From the NCBI RefSeq assembly GCF_003946505.1, contig NZ_RHON01000002.1, positions 62,001 through 126,000 of the forward strand: a DNA stretch of 64,000 nt. The letters are read 5' to 3'. The position numbers and the translations under genes were made by a program. The notes under the pieces are model-generated. The model was given only the letters and a program-made list of their open reading frames with translations. It did not search any database and was not told the origin of the DNA. Source of the stretch: Companilactobacillus mishanensis. GTDB taxonomy: Bacteria; Bacillota; Bacilli; Lactobacillales; Lactobacillaceae. Positions 1 to 8,625 of the stretch are shown here, in pieces (within the stretch, counting starts at the first letter, position 1; the number at the start of each line of letters is the position of its first letter).

Positions 1-576
1 GATGAAATATATAGCGAACTAACATATAAGTTCAAACATTATTCGTTAGCTAAGTTGTTACCGGATCAAACGATTTTGTTGAATGGATTATCAAAGTCAC
101 ATTCAATGACTGGTTGGAGAATCGGTATTGCCTGTGGACCAAAAGCAATAATCGCAGAAATCAATAAGATCCATGAGCTGGCAACGACCGCAGTTTCTAC
201 AATTTCACAGGCTGCTGCCACAGAAGCATACAAAAATGGCTTCGATGATACGAAACCAATGCTTGATGAATATCGTAAACGTAGGGATATCCTTCTATCT
301 GGACTTGAGAAATTAGACTTCTATTGTCCAATTCCTGACGGAGCATTCTACTTGTTTGCCAAAATACCAGAAGGATTGAATCAAGACGATGTCGCAATGG
401 CCAAAGACTTGCTAAACACTGAGGGACTGGCAATCTTACCAGGAAGTTTCTTCGGTGAAGGTGGAGCAGGTCATTTGAGATTAAGCTATGCAGCAAGTAT
501 GGATAGCATCAATGGTGCTATCGAAAAATTGGGAGATTATGTGAAAGAACACAAAAACGCTAGTCAATCGGTTTAA
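1..576 (+). CDS. Class I/II PLP-dependent aminotransferase, C-terminal part
   Basis: The frame is open from base 1, so the N-terminus lies outside the window; 191 residues are visible. SKSHSMTGWRIG near visible residue 31 carries the lysine (K32) that forms the Schiff base with pyridoxal phosphate in fold-type I aminotransferases. The C-terminal small domain follows and includes GAFYLFAKI and a closing HLRLSYAAS segment with the substrate-carboxylate arginine. Such enzymes in lactobacilli include aromatic amino acid and N-acetyl-diaminopimelate aminotransferases (AraT/PatA type). The substrate cannot be assigned from this part. The gene ends 25 bp before the next one, which has its own ribosome-binding site. 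Confidence 0.9.
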   Translation, partial: DEIYSELTYKFKHYSLAKLLPDQTILLNGLSKSHSMTGWRIGIACGPKAIIAEINKIHELATTAVSTISQAAATEAYKNGFDDTKPMLDEYRKRRDILLSGLEKLDFYCPIPDGAFYLFAKIPEGLNQDDVAMAKDLLNTEGLAILPGSFFGEGGAGHLRLSYAASMDSINGAIEKLGDYVKEHKNASQSV

Positions 577-601
577 TAAACACGGGGGATCAAAGGGGAA
601 A

Positions 602-2065
602 ATGATTAATAAATTTCAAAAAATAATCAGCTATATTATTTTGGTGTGTGTCGCACTTTTTACATCTGTCGTCTTCATTCAGATGTTGATCAACCTAGCC
701 AGAAATTATATGCCATTTGAACCAGGACGTTATGTGCTGGTTCTTTGTCTTGGTTTAGTATTTGTTTTAATTGCAGGATTCATCCTTTATAAATTGAAGG
801 ATGACAACAAAACGATGAACTTAATCATTCTGTTAGCGTTACTGGCAATATTTGCTGTTGTAGCAATACTTTGGATAAATTTCGTACCAAATACGCAATT
901 AAGTGATTTTGGAAATTTTTGGAATCGGGCACCAGATGCTTTAAAAGGTGGCAAGATATACGCCTTTGATAATGATTATTTTGCCAAATGGGCCTATCAA
1001 ACAGGCTTTTTGGTCTACGTTATGACGGTAGTCAAAATTTTTGGTTATCACGTTGCAGCAATTCAATATTTGAACGTAGTCTATCAAGTGTTGATTTTAC
1101 TTTTGACATATAAATTGGTTATCAAAATATTCGATAATATCAAAATGGCCAGACTTTCAGTTCTACTATTGATGATCAACTTGGACTGGTTTGCCTTGAA
1201 TACTCAAGCGGACAATCAGTACATTGGATCACTTCTATTTTTAACGACATTTTATTTAATTTTGAAAGATAAGTATTGGTCATACGCATTGGCTGGATTG
1301 GCTTTGGCAGTTGGCTGTATCGTCAGACCGATCGGACCAGTTATCATAGCCGGAATTGTAGTGTTTGCTATTTTCTATATGTGGTTGAACAATAATAAAT
1401 TCAACTGGAATGCGATTTGGAAAGTGTTGATCGTATTAGCAATCTACTTTGTAGTTTTCGGTGGTGCCGGATTGTTGATCAAGTCTTCTGGACTTAACCA
1501 ATACGGCTTGAGTAATCGTGATTCTGAGTGGAAATTTGTTACAGGACTCGACTACACTTCAAAAGGTGTTTACGACCAAAATATGGTCAATAAGTTCGAC
1601 TTGCGTGAGAGTCGTGACAAGATGAGTAAAAAAGAGCACAAGGTCATTCACCAAAATATTAAGACTATCAATGAGAATCATGGTTGGGTCAATTTATTCT
1701 GGCATAAGCTTTCATTGCTATGGGCAGAGCGTTCGACCGGCATCGACTTTACTGGAGTTGAAGTCAACCATTCTGCGAAGACTGTTGATATAGTCAGATA
1801 TGCTGGGTATGTTGGCTCGATATTGATAATAATTTTCTCATGGATAGGTTCGTTGAGAATCTTAAAAATTGATTACAATAAGGGAATTTTCCTATTGTTA
1901 TTACCACTTATGGCCTTCGTAATAGTACAATTATTAATTGAAGTTCAAGGTAGATACAGGATTGAATTTATACCAGTATTGGCCGTTCTGGCGGGAACTG
2001 GTTTGTATACAATAATCAACTGGATATCAACAAAATGGAGTGGCAGACATGGCAGAAGCGTTTAA
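602..2065 (+). CDS. Polytopic membrane protein, GT-C glycosyltransferase-like
   Basis: A 487-residue hydrophobic protein with about 11-13 predicted membrane segments. The first long extracytoplasmic loop (residues about 95-125) contains an acidic SDFGNFW motif, where GT-C glycosyltransferases of the PMT/ArnT type keep their catalytic aspartate. Such enzymes use polyprenyl-phosphate sugars on the outer face of the membrane. The start has a GGGG ribosome-binding site just upstream. The 3' end overlaps the next gene, a GtrB-type glycosyltransferase. That pairing supports a role in side-chain glycosylation of a cell-wall polymer: GtrB would make the lipid-linked sugar and this protein would transfer it. 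The family call is inference from topology and context. Confidence 0.65.
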   Translation: MINKFQKIISYIILVCVALFTSVVFIQMLINLARNYMPFEPGRYVLVLCLGLVFVLIAGFILYKLKDDNKTMNLIILLALLAIFAVVAILWINFVPNTQLSDFGNFWNRAPDALKGGKIYAFDNDYFAKWAYQTGFLVYVMTVVKIFGYHVAAIQYLNVVYQVLILLLTYKLVIKIFDNIKMARLSVLLLMINLDWFALNTQADNQYIGSLLFLTTFYLILKDKYWSYALAGLALAVGCIVRPIGPVIIAGIVVFAIFYMWLNNNKFNWNAIWKVLIVLAIYFVVFGGAGLLIKSSGLNQYGLSNRDSEWKFVTGLDYTSKGVYDQNMVNKFDLRESRDKMSKKEHKVIHQNIKTINENHGWVNLFWHKLSLLWAERSTGIDFTGVEVNHSAKTVDIVRYAGYVGSILIIIFSWIGSLRILKIDYNKGIFLLLLPLMAFVIVQLLIEVQGRYRIEFIPVLAVLAGTGLYTIINWISTKWSGRHGRSV

Positions 2066-3026
2066 ATTAGGCATAGTAGTTCCTTGTTATAACGAAGAAG
2101 AAGTTCTTCCAGAAACGACAAAAGAGTTAACGCGGATATTAAGCGGCTTGGTCAATGATGACAAGATCACTAATGACAGTAAAATTATTTTTGTCGATGA
2201 TGGTAGTAAAGATAAGACTTGGTCGATGATCGACGAGTTTTCTCAAGAAAACAATTTTGTCAGTGGTGTTAAATTGAGTCGTAATTTTGGACATCAAGGT
2301 GCTTTGTTGGCAGGAGTTACGAGTGCAACCAAGAGTTCAGACGCTATCGTGACAATCGATGCTGACTTACAAGATGATGTTAATGCGATTCCTAAGATGG
2401 TCGACAAGTTCATTGAAGGAAATGAAGTAGTTTACGGAGTAAGAAATAACCGTGACACTGATAGTGCCTTCAAACGTAGTACCGCTGAAGGATTTTACAA
2501 GTTCATGGGGTGGCTCGGTGTAAAGTTAGTTCCAGACTCAGCTGATTTTCGATTGATGAGTAAACGTGCAAGCGAAGTTCTACTAAGCTATAAGGAAACC
2601 AACTTGTTTCTACGTGGTATCGTTCCAATGGTTGGATTCAAATCAGCCAAAGTTTACTATGCTAGAAAAGAAAGATTTGCCGGTACATCGAAGTATCCAC
2701 TTCGTAAAATGTTGAAGTTCGCTATGGATGGAATCACATCATTCTCAATCGTGCCAATCAAAATGATCATGGGATTAGGATTTTTCATCGTTCTGATCAG
2801 TATTGCTTTACTGATATATACAATTGTTCAAAAAATACACGGAAATGTAGTAACAGGATGGTCATCAATGATGATTTCAATCTGGGCCCTTGGCGGTGTA
2901 CAATTGATTTGTATTAGTGTTATCGGTGAATATGTCGGAAAAATCTTTAGTGAAGTTAAGAACCGTCCAAGATTCACTATTGAGCGTGATATTTACACTG
3001 AAAAAACTTTAAAAGAAGAAAAATAA
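2049..3026 (+). CDS. GtrB/DPM1-type glycosyltransferase family 2
   Basis: The GT2 fold is clear: VVPCYNEEE near the N-terminus for nucleotide binding, FVDDGSKDKT, then DADLQDD containing the metal-binding acidic motif. Two membrane helices close the protein (residues about 235-290), as in GtrB and polyprenyl-phosphate glucosyl/mannosyltransferases. It should move a sugar from a nucleotide donor onto undecaprenyl phosphate on the cytoplasmic face. A GTG at 2040 is in frame, but GGAG at 2037-2040 lies 8 nt before the ATG at 2049, so I use the ATG (325 residues). It overlaps the upstream membrane-protein gene by 17 bp, indicating translational coupling. Confidence 0.88.
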   Translation: MAEAFKLGIVVPCYNEEEVLPETTKELTRILSGLVNDDKITNDSKIIFVDDGSKDKTWSMIDEFSQENNFVSGVKLSRNFGHQGALLAGVTSATKSSDAIVTIDADLQDDVNAIPKMVDKFIEGNEVVYGVRNNRDTDSAFKRSTAEGFYKFMGWLGVKLVPDSADFRLMSKRASEVLLSYKETNLFLRGIVPMVGFKSAKVYYARKERFAGTSKYPLRKMLKFAMDGITSFSIVPIKMIMGLGFFIVLISIALLIYTIVQKIHGNVVTGWSSMMISIWALGGVQLICISVIGEYVGKIFSEVKNRPRFTIERDIYTEKTLKEEK

Positions 3027-3038
3027 AGAGGTAATTTA

Positions 3039-3476
3039 ATGAATCCAGCACAAAAGAGAGCCGTTCAATATGGACAATTGATCAACAAAACTGTTGAAAA
3101 GATCCAAGAAAATCAAGATTTATTGAATCCAGAATTTGAAATATTGCGTAAAGCTTTGGACCGTGATCAAGTTGATAAAGTTGACCCAATCATGTACAAA
3201 CGTTACAAACATGATTTTGAAAAGGGAACAGCTGATTATAAAGATCTCGAAGCAAAATTGAAGAAGGGTAAAGCACCAGCTCGTTTGATGGGAACTCATT
3301 TGTCATTAGTCTCGGCATTTAGCAAATATGTTGAAGGCTGTGTCATGATGAGTGAAAGTATTGGCGAAGATCAAAAAATCGAACGCCAAAAGTTTGACGA
3401 CGCAGAGAAGATCCAAGATGAAAACATGGATAAATTCTCTAAGCTGATGCAAAAGTTAACTTCGCTTGCCGGATAA
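3039..3476 (+). CDS. Hypothetical cytoplasmic helical protein
   Basis: A 145-residue charged protein without signal peptide or membrane segment; the composition suggests an all-helical fold (repeated LEAKLKK, KFDDAEKIQDENMDKFSKLMQKL). I do not recognise a family with confidence; it is of the size and character of small YlbF-like helical proteins, but no diagnostic motif is visible. GAGGT precedes the ATG. It sits 12 bp after the glycosyltransferase and 1 bp before the SprT-like gene, so all are probably one operon. Confidence 0.75.
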   Translation: MNPAQKRAVQYGQLINKTVEKIQENQDLLNPEFEILRKALDRDQVDKVDPIMYKRYKHDFEKGTADYKDLEAKLKKGKAPARLMGTHLSLVSAFSKYVEGCVMMSESIGEDQKIERQKFDDAEKIQDENMDKFSKLMQKLTSLAG

Positions 3477-3477
3477 A

Positions 3478-3945
3478 ATGACAGATAGTGAATTAACCGA
3501 ATTAGTAAAAAAGGTTTCCCAAGAAGAATTTGGGAAGCCTTTTATTCATCACGCCAACTTTAATTCACGGTTGAAGACAACAGGTGGTAGATTTCATCTT
3601 AATGATCGACACATTGACATTAATCCGAAGATGTATGAAGCATATGGTGAAAAAGTTTTAATAGGTATCATTAAACATGAACTGTGTCACTATCATTTGT
3701 ATAATGCTGGTCTCCCATCACAGCATAAGGATCGTGATTTTAAAGTGCTATTGAATCAAGTAGGTGGGCTGAGATTCGCGCCAGACGTGCGACAGGCCAA
3801 TCGACATCATACATTACATGTTTATGAATGTAGCAAGTGTGGCACGATTTATCGACGTGTCAGAAAGTTAAATATTAGACGTTATGTTTGTGGAAAATGC
3901 CACGGAAAATTGAAATTTATCAAAGATATTAGAATATCAGCTTGA
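3478..3945 (+). CDS. SprT-like zinc metalloprotease-fold protein
   Basis: 155 residues. HELCHYH (about residues 66-72) is the HExxH zinc site of the SprT domain. The C-terminus has a four-cysteine zinc ribbon (CSKCGTIYRR ... CGKCHGK). This matches the SprT-like family found across Firmicutes, related by domain to eukaryotic Spartan; the bacterial role is poorly defined. An in-frame TTG at 3466 would overlap the previous gene. I choose the ATG at 3478, directly after the previous stop, because the homologous N-terminus (TDSELTELVKKVS) begins there. Its stop overlaps the -35 box proposed for the tRNA-Leu downstream. Confidence 0.9.
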   Translation: MTDSELTELVKKVSQEEFGKPFIHHANFNSRLKTTGGRFHLNDRHIDINPKMYEAYGEKVLIGIIKHELCHYHLYNAGLPSQHKDRDFKVLLNQVGGLRFAPDVRQANRHHTLHVYECSKCGTIYRRVRKLNIRRYVCGKCHGKLKFIKDIRISA

Positions 3946-3970
3946 TTATTAATTTTTCTTTGTGTAAAAT
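3942..3970 (+). promoter_or_regulatory. Promoter of tRNA-Leu
   Basis: TTGATT (3942-3947) and TAAAAT (3965-3970) are separated by exactly 17 bp and end 11 bp before the mature tRNA 5' end. The -35 overlaps the stop codon of the SprT-like gene. Confidence 0.6.
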
Positions 3971-3981
3971 ATATCTTGTTT

Positions 3982-4067
3982 GCGGGTATGGCGGAACTGG
4001 CAGACGCGCAAGACTAAGGATCTTGTGGAGAGTTTTCTCCGTGGAAGTTCGAATCTTCTTACCCGCA
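3982..4067 (+). tRNA. tRNA-Leu(AAG)
   Basis: An 86-nt class II tRNA with a long variable arm. Acceptor stem GCGGGTA pairs with TACCCGC, the discriminator is A, and the T arm contains GTTCGAATC. The anticodon stem CAAGA/TCTTG encloses loop CTAAGGA, giving anticodon AAG. The variable arm is GGAGAGTTTTCTCC-like. No CCA is encoded. Confidence 0.95.
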
Positions 4068-4076
4068 TCAAGTATT

Positions 4077-4107
4077 GCAGCTAACTTTATTGGTTAGCTG
4101 CTTTTTT
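4077..4107 (+). terminator. Intrinsic terminator after tRNA-Leu
   Basis: GCAGCTAAC (4077-4085) pairs perfectly with GTTAGCTGC (4093-4101) around a 7-nt loop and is followed by a T run. Confidence 0.9.
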
Positions 4108-4125
4108 GTTGTTTCGATGATTTCC

Positions 4126-4296
4126 GGAAGATTCCAGGGACTACTCCTGCTGTGGGGACGTCTCCAGCCGAAGGGCGGGCTTCCGTCTCGCTTCGAAGCC
4201 ACGCATGGTTCCCGTGTCTTCGAAGTCGCCCATTTACCGTGCTGGCTTTGCCAGCTTGGTAAATTTTCACAGCTGGTTCCGTCCCTGGAATCTTCC
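4126..4296 (+). repeat. Structured intergenic element, copy A (+)
   Basis: Outer stem of 16 perfect pairs: GGAAGATTCCAGGGAC (4126-4141) with its complement at 4281-4296. Inner 6-bp helix GCTGTG (4149-4154) with CACAGC (4268-4273). Two hairpin arms lie inside: one with an AAGGGCGG loop motif near 4171, and one built on CTTCGAAG/CTTCGAAG. A third hairpin, ATTTACC...GGTAAAT, is capped by GCTGGCTTTGCCAGC. It begins about 18 bp after the tRNA-Leu terminator. The open frame across it is not credible as coding. It is the most divergent copy together with copy B, with which it shares the inner-helix sequence. Confidence 0.75.
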
Positions 4297-4484
4297 TAGT
4301 ACTGTATACAATAATGCAGGATAAGTGGTGATCTGCAATCCTTGCTGCAGTTATGAACTATATCTCAGGTTTAGGCCGGCTGGTTTGGATGTTTGTGTAC
4401 ATTGCAGTTTTCTAGTTAAAACTTCGTGCGTCAACTACCAAAGCGAAAGAAGATGCCATACTTGCGGTTGATATGAAACCGGAG
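4297..4484. other. Spacer between elements A and B
   Basis: 188 bp between two oppositely oriented elements. I see no gene. It holds short dyads (for example CTGCAATCCTTGCTGCAG) but no terminator-like T run or recognisable promoter. Confidence 0.5.
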
Positions 4485-4646
4485 GAGGGCAGAGATGGAG
4501 GCCGCTGTGATAACTCTGTAAGCTGAGAATCAGCTTACAGAGTGGACGTGTTCGAAGACTGACAGATCTTTGTCAGGCTGAAAACCGAGTCCTCGGACCG
4601 AATTTTGGCCGAGGACGGTCCCACAGCAGTCGTAATCTCTGTCCTC
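4485..4646 (-). repeat. Structured intergenic element, copy B (-)
   Basis: Read on the minus strand this is the same architecture as copy A. The outer stem is 4485-4496 with 4635-4646 (12 pairs, one wobble). The inner helix is GCTGTG (4504-4509) with CACAGC (4622-4627), identical to copy A. A strong hairpin, ACTCTGTAAGCTGA with TCAGCTTACAGAGT, fills one arm, and CTGACAGATCTTTGTCAG plus a CCGAGTCCTCGG/CCGAGGAC stem fill the other. It lies upstream of the lipoprotein gene at 4831, oriented away from it. Confidence 0.7.
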
Positions 4647-4830
4647 TGCAGGAAAAACCAAAATCATACTCATGTTATATTGTTGATAAAATCAAGAAAG
4701 CGTATTATTAAAGATAACCCAAGATGTCTTTGGTTTCATCGTAAATATAATTGTTTTTATTTTAAAAAATGGGGAATTTTTAGTAGAATTTACGAATTGG
4801 GGAAAACTTGAAGAGGATGGAGAATTAAAC

Positions 4831-6525
4831 ATGAGGAAAAAGCTACCACTTTTAATCGTGCTAATTGGGACTTTATTTGTTGCCCTGACGGCATGTTCGA
4901 ATTCCAAAAGTAGTGAAAGTACTAGCAGTACGAAATTACTAACTACCGCACAAATCAAGAAAAATATAGGCTCGAAATTGATTTTTACTCGCGAAAATTC
5001 TCAAAAAGATACTAATGCTGAGTATCAGGAGATTGTTGCGGAAGGGAATCACTCACTGGATGATCCGTATATCAAAGTAAATCCTTATGGAACGTCACCG
5101 CTGAGTGCCTTGGTAATTTTCGATACAATGCAGGAAGCTAAGATTTCATACACTGTTCAGGGTGAATCTAAAGACACAAGTATCAGTAATGCGGTCAACA
5201 GTGATTATTCAATGACACATCAAGTTCCTGTCGTTGGCCTTTATTCTGACAAAACCAACAAAGTAACGCTGGATATTGAATATAAAGATGGTACGACTGC
5301 ATCTAAAGAAATTACTGTCAAAACTGGTAAGCTCCCGAAATATGTTAGAGAAGCCAAAATTAAAATTGATAAAAATGATAAATCTAAAATGGATATTGGC
5401 GACAACGGTCTGACTTTAATTGACCGAACGACTAAAGAACCATTTGCTATTGATGCTGATGGTAAAGTTCGTTGGTACTCAACTAATTATTCACAACATA
5501 CTGTCGAAGAATTGAGTAGTGGTCATATTTTGATTTTGACTAAGAAGAATGTGAATGCATCGGTCTACAACGATTTGATAGAAACTGATTACTTAGGACG
5601 TATTTACAAAGAATATAGTTTTAGTGATAAAACTAAGTCGTCCGATAGTGCTAATAATTCAAAAAATGAGGAAACAACTTTGATCCATCATGATATTCTT
5701 GAGTTGCCGAACGGTAACTTATTGGCGACTGTCAGTGATGGTTCTGAGTACAAAGAAGATGTCATGGCGGAGATATCGTCTGAAACTGGGAAAGTTGTTA
5801 AAGTTATAGATTTAAAGAAATTGATGCCTACCAAAATGTACAGTACCTTCAAGAAGGGTTCTGATGGCAAAAATGATTGGTTCCATCAAAACTCGATCGA
5901 GTACGATACTAATGATGACAGTATTTTGATTTCTGGTCGTGACCAAGATATGATCATGAAAATTGATTATAAAACTAGTGAGATAAAGTGGATATTTAGC
6001 GGCAAGAAGAAATCCAGTTGGCCTAAAAAGTATCAGGATAAGATTTTAACTCCGACAAAGGGAACATCAATTATTGGTGGACAACATGCGCTGACATTAC
6101 TTCAAGATGTTGATGGTAATCCTGACAGTGAAAGTATTTTGCTGTATAACAATAACGAAAACGTGACGAATGGTGATAAGAAGACTTCGGGTAAGTATTC
6201 TCAAGCTGTCCAATATCACGTCGATCCAAAGAAGATGACTATCGACGAAACTTGGTCATATGGCAAAAAGCTTGGTAAGAAAAACTTCACTTATATCATT
6301 GGTTACGCTCAAAGACTCTCAAACGACAATACTTTGATCGACTTTGGATATAAGAATGAAGGTAAAGAGAGCAACATTATCGAAGTTAACAAAGAGGGCA
6401 AAGAAGTATTCGACGTTACCGTTGCGAATTCGGCATCCAAGGCCTATGCATACCGTGCATATCGTATGAATTTTTATAGTGATGCGTACACTTTCGACGT
6501 ATTAGAAGCGAATGAAGATATGTAA
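4831..6525 (+). CDS. Arylsulfotransferase (ASST)-like lipoprotein
   Basis: 564 residues. A lipoprotein signal peptide ends in LTAC, with C22 as the lipid-modified cysteine, so the protein should be anchored outside the membrane. An ASST-type N-terminal beta domain (about residues 50-165, with NPYGTSPLSALVIF) is followed by a beta-propeller catalytic domain. That domain shows the repeats expected of bacterial arylsulfate sulfotransferases: HHDILELPNGNLLAT, WFHQNSIEYD..DSILISGRDQ and GGQHALTLL. The family moves sulfate between phenolic compounds through a histidine. In lactobacilli the substrate is unknown, and no sulfation genes are nearby. GAAGAGGATGGAG precedes the ATG. It is a single-gene unit. 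Confidence 0.85.
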   Translation: MRKKLPLLIVLIGTLFVALTACSNSKSSESTSSTKLLTTAQIKKNIGSKLIFTRENSQKDTNAEYQEIVAEGNHSLDDPYIKVNPYGTSPLSALVIFDTMQEAKISYTVQGESKDTSISNAVNSDYSMTHQVPVVGLYSDKTNKVTLDIEYKDGTTASKEITVKTGKLPKYVREAKIKIDKNDKSKMDIGDNGLTLIDRTTKEPFAIDADGKVRWYSTNYSQHTVEELSSGHILILTKKNVNASVYNDLIETDYLGRIYKEYSFSDKTKSSDSANNSKNEETTLIHHDILELPNGNLLATVSDGSEYKEDVMAEISSETGKVVKVIDLKKLMPTKMYSTFKKGSDGKNDWFHQNSIEYDTNDDSILISGRDQDMIMKIDYKTSEIKWIFSGKKKSSWPKKYQDKILTPTKGTSIIGGQHALTLLQDVDGNPDSESILLYNNNENVTNGDKKTSGKYSQAVQYHVDPKKMTIDETWSYGKKLGKKNFTYIIGYAQRLSNDNTLIDFGYKNEGKESNIIEVNKEGKEVFDVTVANSASKAYAYRAYRMNFYSDAYTFDVLEANEDM

Positions 6526-6568
6526 AAATAATTCTAAATATTGGACCGCACCAATTTATGAATTGATA

Positions 6569-6597
6569 TTTACTAATTAGTTTTTTGATGTTAGAAT
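6569..6597 (+). promoter_or_regulatory. Promoter of rbsD-rbsK
   Basis: TTTACT (6569-6574) and TAGAAT (6592-6597) with a 17-bp spacer, placing the start of transcription near 6604, at the edge of the CRE. Confidence 0.5.
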
Positions 6598-6603
6598 ATA
6601 TCC

Positions 6604-6617
6604 TGCAAACGATTTCA
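6604..6617 (+). promoter_or_regulatory. Catabolite-response element (CRE) at rbsD
   Basis: TGCAAACGATTTCA matches the CcpA operator consensus TGWNANCGNTNWCA at every fixed position except the third base. It lies between the proposed -10 and the ribosome-binding site, a position where CcpA blocks transcription. Carbon-catabolite repression of ribose genes is expected. Confidence 0.65.
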
Positions 6618-6631
6618 AAAAGGTGGACATT

Positions 6632-7027
6632 ATGAAAAAAACAAGAGTTATTAATTCAGATATTTCGCGTGTTATTTCTCAAATGGGACATTTCGATACA
6701 ATTGGTATCGGTGATGCTGGTATGCCAGTTCCTGATTTTACAGAAAAAATTGATCTAGCTGTTGAAGCTGGAATCCCAACATTCATGCAAGTTTTAGAGA
6801 ACGTATTGAGCGAATTACAAGTTCAAAAAGTTTATCTTGCAGAAGAAATGAAATTACAAAATCCTAAACAATTAGCTGCAGTCAAAGAATTAATTGGTGA
6901 TACACCAATCGAATTCATTCCACATGAAGACATGAAACAAGATCTCAACGAAACAAAAGCATTTATCCGTACAGGTGAAGAAACACCTTACTCAAATATC
7001 TTGCTTGAAAGCGGAGTTGTATTTTAA
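6632..7027 (+). CDS. rbsD: D-ribose pyranase
   Basis: 131 residues, the standard length of RbsD. The enzyme converts beta-ribopyranose to the furanose form used by ribokinase. The catalytic histidine region [19 protein letters not shown] (about residues 13-31) is intact. An in-frame GTG at 6623 would add MDI, but AAAGGTGG is the ribosome-binding site for the ATG at 6632. It is followed 39 bp later by ribokinase, so the two form a ribose-use operon. No ribose transporter gene is present next to them. Confidence 0.93.
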   Translation: MKKTRVINSDISRVISQMGHFDTIGIGDAGMPVPDFTEKIDLAVEAGIPTFMQVLENVLSELQVQKVYLAEEMKLQNPKQLAAVKELIGDTPIEFIPHEDMKQDLNETKAFIRTGEETPYSNILLESGVVF

Positions 7028-7066
7028 TAATTTGACTGTTTAGTTGAATCGGAAGGATATATATTT

Positions 7067-7984
7067 ATGAACAAGATTGTCGTATTAGGATCAATTAACG
7101 TTGATACTATTTTAAATATTTCACATCTACCACAACCAGGGGAAACGATGCACATGGAAGATCGTTCAACTGCCGGTGGTGGAAAAGGGGCTAATCAAGC
7201 ACTTGCTGCTGTACGTGCCGGTGCCGACACTGCCTTTATTTCAAAAATTGGTAAGGATCACGCTGCTGATTTTATGATGAAGACTTTCAAAGAAGATGGC
7301 TTAAACGTTGAACACGTTACATTTTCTGAAACTGAAGGTACTGGTAAAGCCTATATCTTGCTTCAAGATGGTGGCCAAAACAGTATTTTAGTTTACGGTG
7401 GAGCAAACGCCGATGTAACACCAGCTGATGTTGATGCTGCTAAAGACGTAATCAAAGATGCAGATTGCATCATTGCTCAATTTGAAGTTCCAATTCCAGC
7501 AATTACTGAGGCATTCAAGATTGCTAAAGAAAACGATGTTTTAACATTCCTTAATCCAGCTCCAGCTCCAAATCGTAGAGAAATTCCAGACGAGTTATTA
7601 AGCTTAACTGACATCATTGCTCCTAACGAAACTGAAGCAGAAATCATTACAGGCGTTCACGTTGATGATGACGCTTCAATGAAGGAAGCCGCAAAAGCAA
7701 TGCATGATATGGGAATCCATACAGTCTTGATCACTGTAGGTTCAAAGGGATCATTCTATTCATTTGACTCCGGTAAGACAGGATTCGTAAACGCATTTAA
7801 AGTAAATGCAATTGACACAACAGCCGCTGGCGATACATTCGTTGGTGCATTGATGGCCAAATTAGATCATGATATGTCTAATATCGAAGAAGCAATGACA
7901 TATGCTAACAAATCTTCATCGATCACCGTACAAACAAAAGGTGCTCAAAATTCAATTCCTTACGAAAAACAAATAGAAATATAG
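7067..7984 (+). CDS. rbsK: Ribokinase
   Basis: 305-residue PfkB-family sugar kinase. The N-terminal GGKGANQALAA segment (about residues 38-48) is the substrate-binding signature, and DTTAAGDTFVGAL near residue 245 holds the catalytic aspartate and anion hole. It phosphorylates ribose to ribose 5-phosphate in the cytoplasm. GGAAGGATAT lies upstream of the ATG. Its position behind rbsD makes ribose the likely substrate. Confidence 0.95.
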   Translation: MNKIVVLGSINVDTILNISHLPQPGETMHMEDRSTAGGGKGANQALAAVRAGADTAFISKIGKDHAADFMMKTFKEDGLNVEHVTFSETEGTGKAYILLQDGGQNSILVYGGANADVTPADVDAAKDVIKDADCIIAQFEVPIPAITEAFKIAKENDVLTFLNPAPAPNRREIPDELLSLTDIIAPNETEAEIITGVHVDDDASMKEAAKAMHDMGIHTVLITVGSKGSFYSFDSGKTGFVNAFKVNAIDTTAAGDTFVGALMAKLDHDMSNIEEAMTYANKSSSITVQTKGAQNSIPYEKQIEI

Positions 7985-8065
7985 TAATAAAATCAGTCTA
8001 AAAAATAAGATGAAAATGCACTTATATCTTGTTTTTGGATTGTAATAATTTTGTAAGAATGTTAG

Positions 8066-8071
8066 TATAAT
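8066..8071 (+). promoter_or_regulatory. -10 box of cold-shock gene
   Basis: A perfect TATAAT with no convincing -35 at ideal spacing. It implies a leader of about 100 nt before the ATG at 8177, as is usual for cold-shock genes whose leader RNA controls translation. Confidence 0.5.
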
Positions 8072-8176
8072 AGTTGTATTTTTGAATGGTGAATGGGTCA
8101 AATGGTTTTTGAAGACTATTTCCATAACGTACCACGAGATGATGCACAAATATTAGTTATCAGGAGGAATAGTCTG

Positions 8177-8377
8177 ATGGAACAAGGAACAGTTAAATGG
8201 TTTAACGCCGAAAAAGGCTATGGTTTTATTACACGCGAAGATGGTAGTGACGTATTCGTTCACTTCTCAGCCATCCAAGGTGACGGTTACAAGACACTTG
8301 AAGAAGGTCAAGCTGTAACATTTGACATCGAAGATAGTGATCGTGGACCACAAGCTTCAAACGTTGTTAAAAACTAA
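8177..8377 (+). CDS. Cold-shock protein (CspA family)
   Basis: 66 residues starting [18 protein letters not shown]. The RNP1 (KGYGFI) and RNP2 (VFVHF) nucleic-acid binding motifs are both intact. It is an RNA chaperone that binds single-stranded RNA and DNA. AGGAGG at 8162-8167 sets the ATG at 8177. The frame stays open upstream to 8093, but those codons lie in the leader and precede the ribosome-binding site. It is monocistronic, followed by a terminator. Confidence 0.95.
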   Translation: MEQGTVKWFNAEKGYGFITREDGSDVFVHFSAIQGDGYKTLEEGQAVTFDIEDSDRGPQASNVVKN

Positions 8378-8413
8378 TCAAATTCAAAATTAAAAAGGGA
8401 TTAAAAGTCCTTC

Positions 8414-8452
8414 AAGAGGTGTAAGCATATTTTGCTTATGCTTCTTTTTTTT
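8414..8452 (+). terminator. Terminator after cold-shock gene
   Basis: TAAGCA (8422-8427) and TGCTTA form a short stem, followed by TGCTTC and a run of eight Ts. The structured element C starts about 20 bp further on. Confidence 0.65.
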
Positions 8453-8472
8453 GTTTGTGGTGGATGGATGCC

Positions 8473-8625
8473 GTATGGTGGTCTTCGGGCAAGGGGGTGG
8501 GTTACGCCATGGGCGATCCGTGATCAAAAGGGCGGTATCACGGACTCACCTTCTTCTAATCCCGGCTTTTGCCGGTATAAGAAGAATCTCACGGCGTATT
8601 CCCCCTTGCCCTTCGACCACCATAC
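8473..8625 (+). repeat. Structured intergenic element, copy C (+)
   Basis: Outer stem of 22 pairs in two perfect blocks: GTATGGTGGTC (8473-8483) with GACCACCATAC (8615-8625), and GGGCAAGGGGG (8487-8497) with CCCCCTTGCCC (8601-8611), separated by a symmetric TTC/TTC loop. Inner helix TACGCC (8503-8508) with GGCGTA (8593-8598). Hairpin 2 is TCCGTGAT/ATCACGGA with loop CAAAAGGGCGGT. Hairpin 3 is TTCTTCTA...TAAGAAGAA capped by CCCGGCTTTTGCCGG. Two overlapping open frames across it are products of the GC-rich repeat and have no ribosome-binding site. Confidence 0.85.

Noticed and set aside
4075..4299. Open frame of 74 codons across element A
   Set aside because: It begins in the tRNA-Leu terminator and follows the repeat exactly. 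No ribosome-binding site.
8093..8176. N-terminal extension of the cold-shock protein
   Set aside because: The frame is open but lies before the AGGAGG site. The family starts at MEQGTVKWF, so this is leader RNA.
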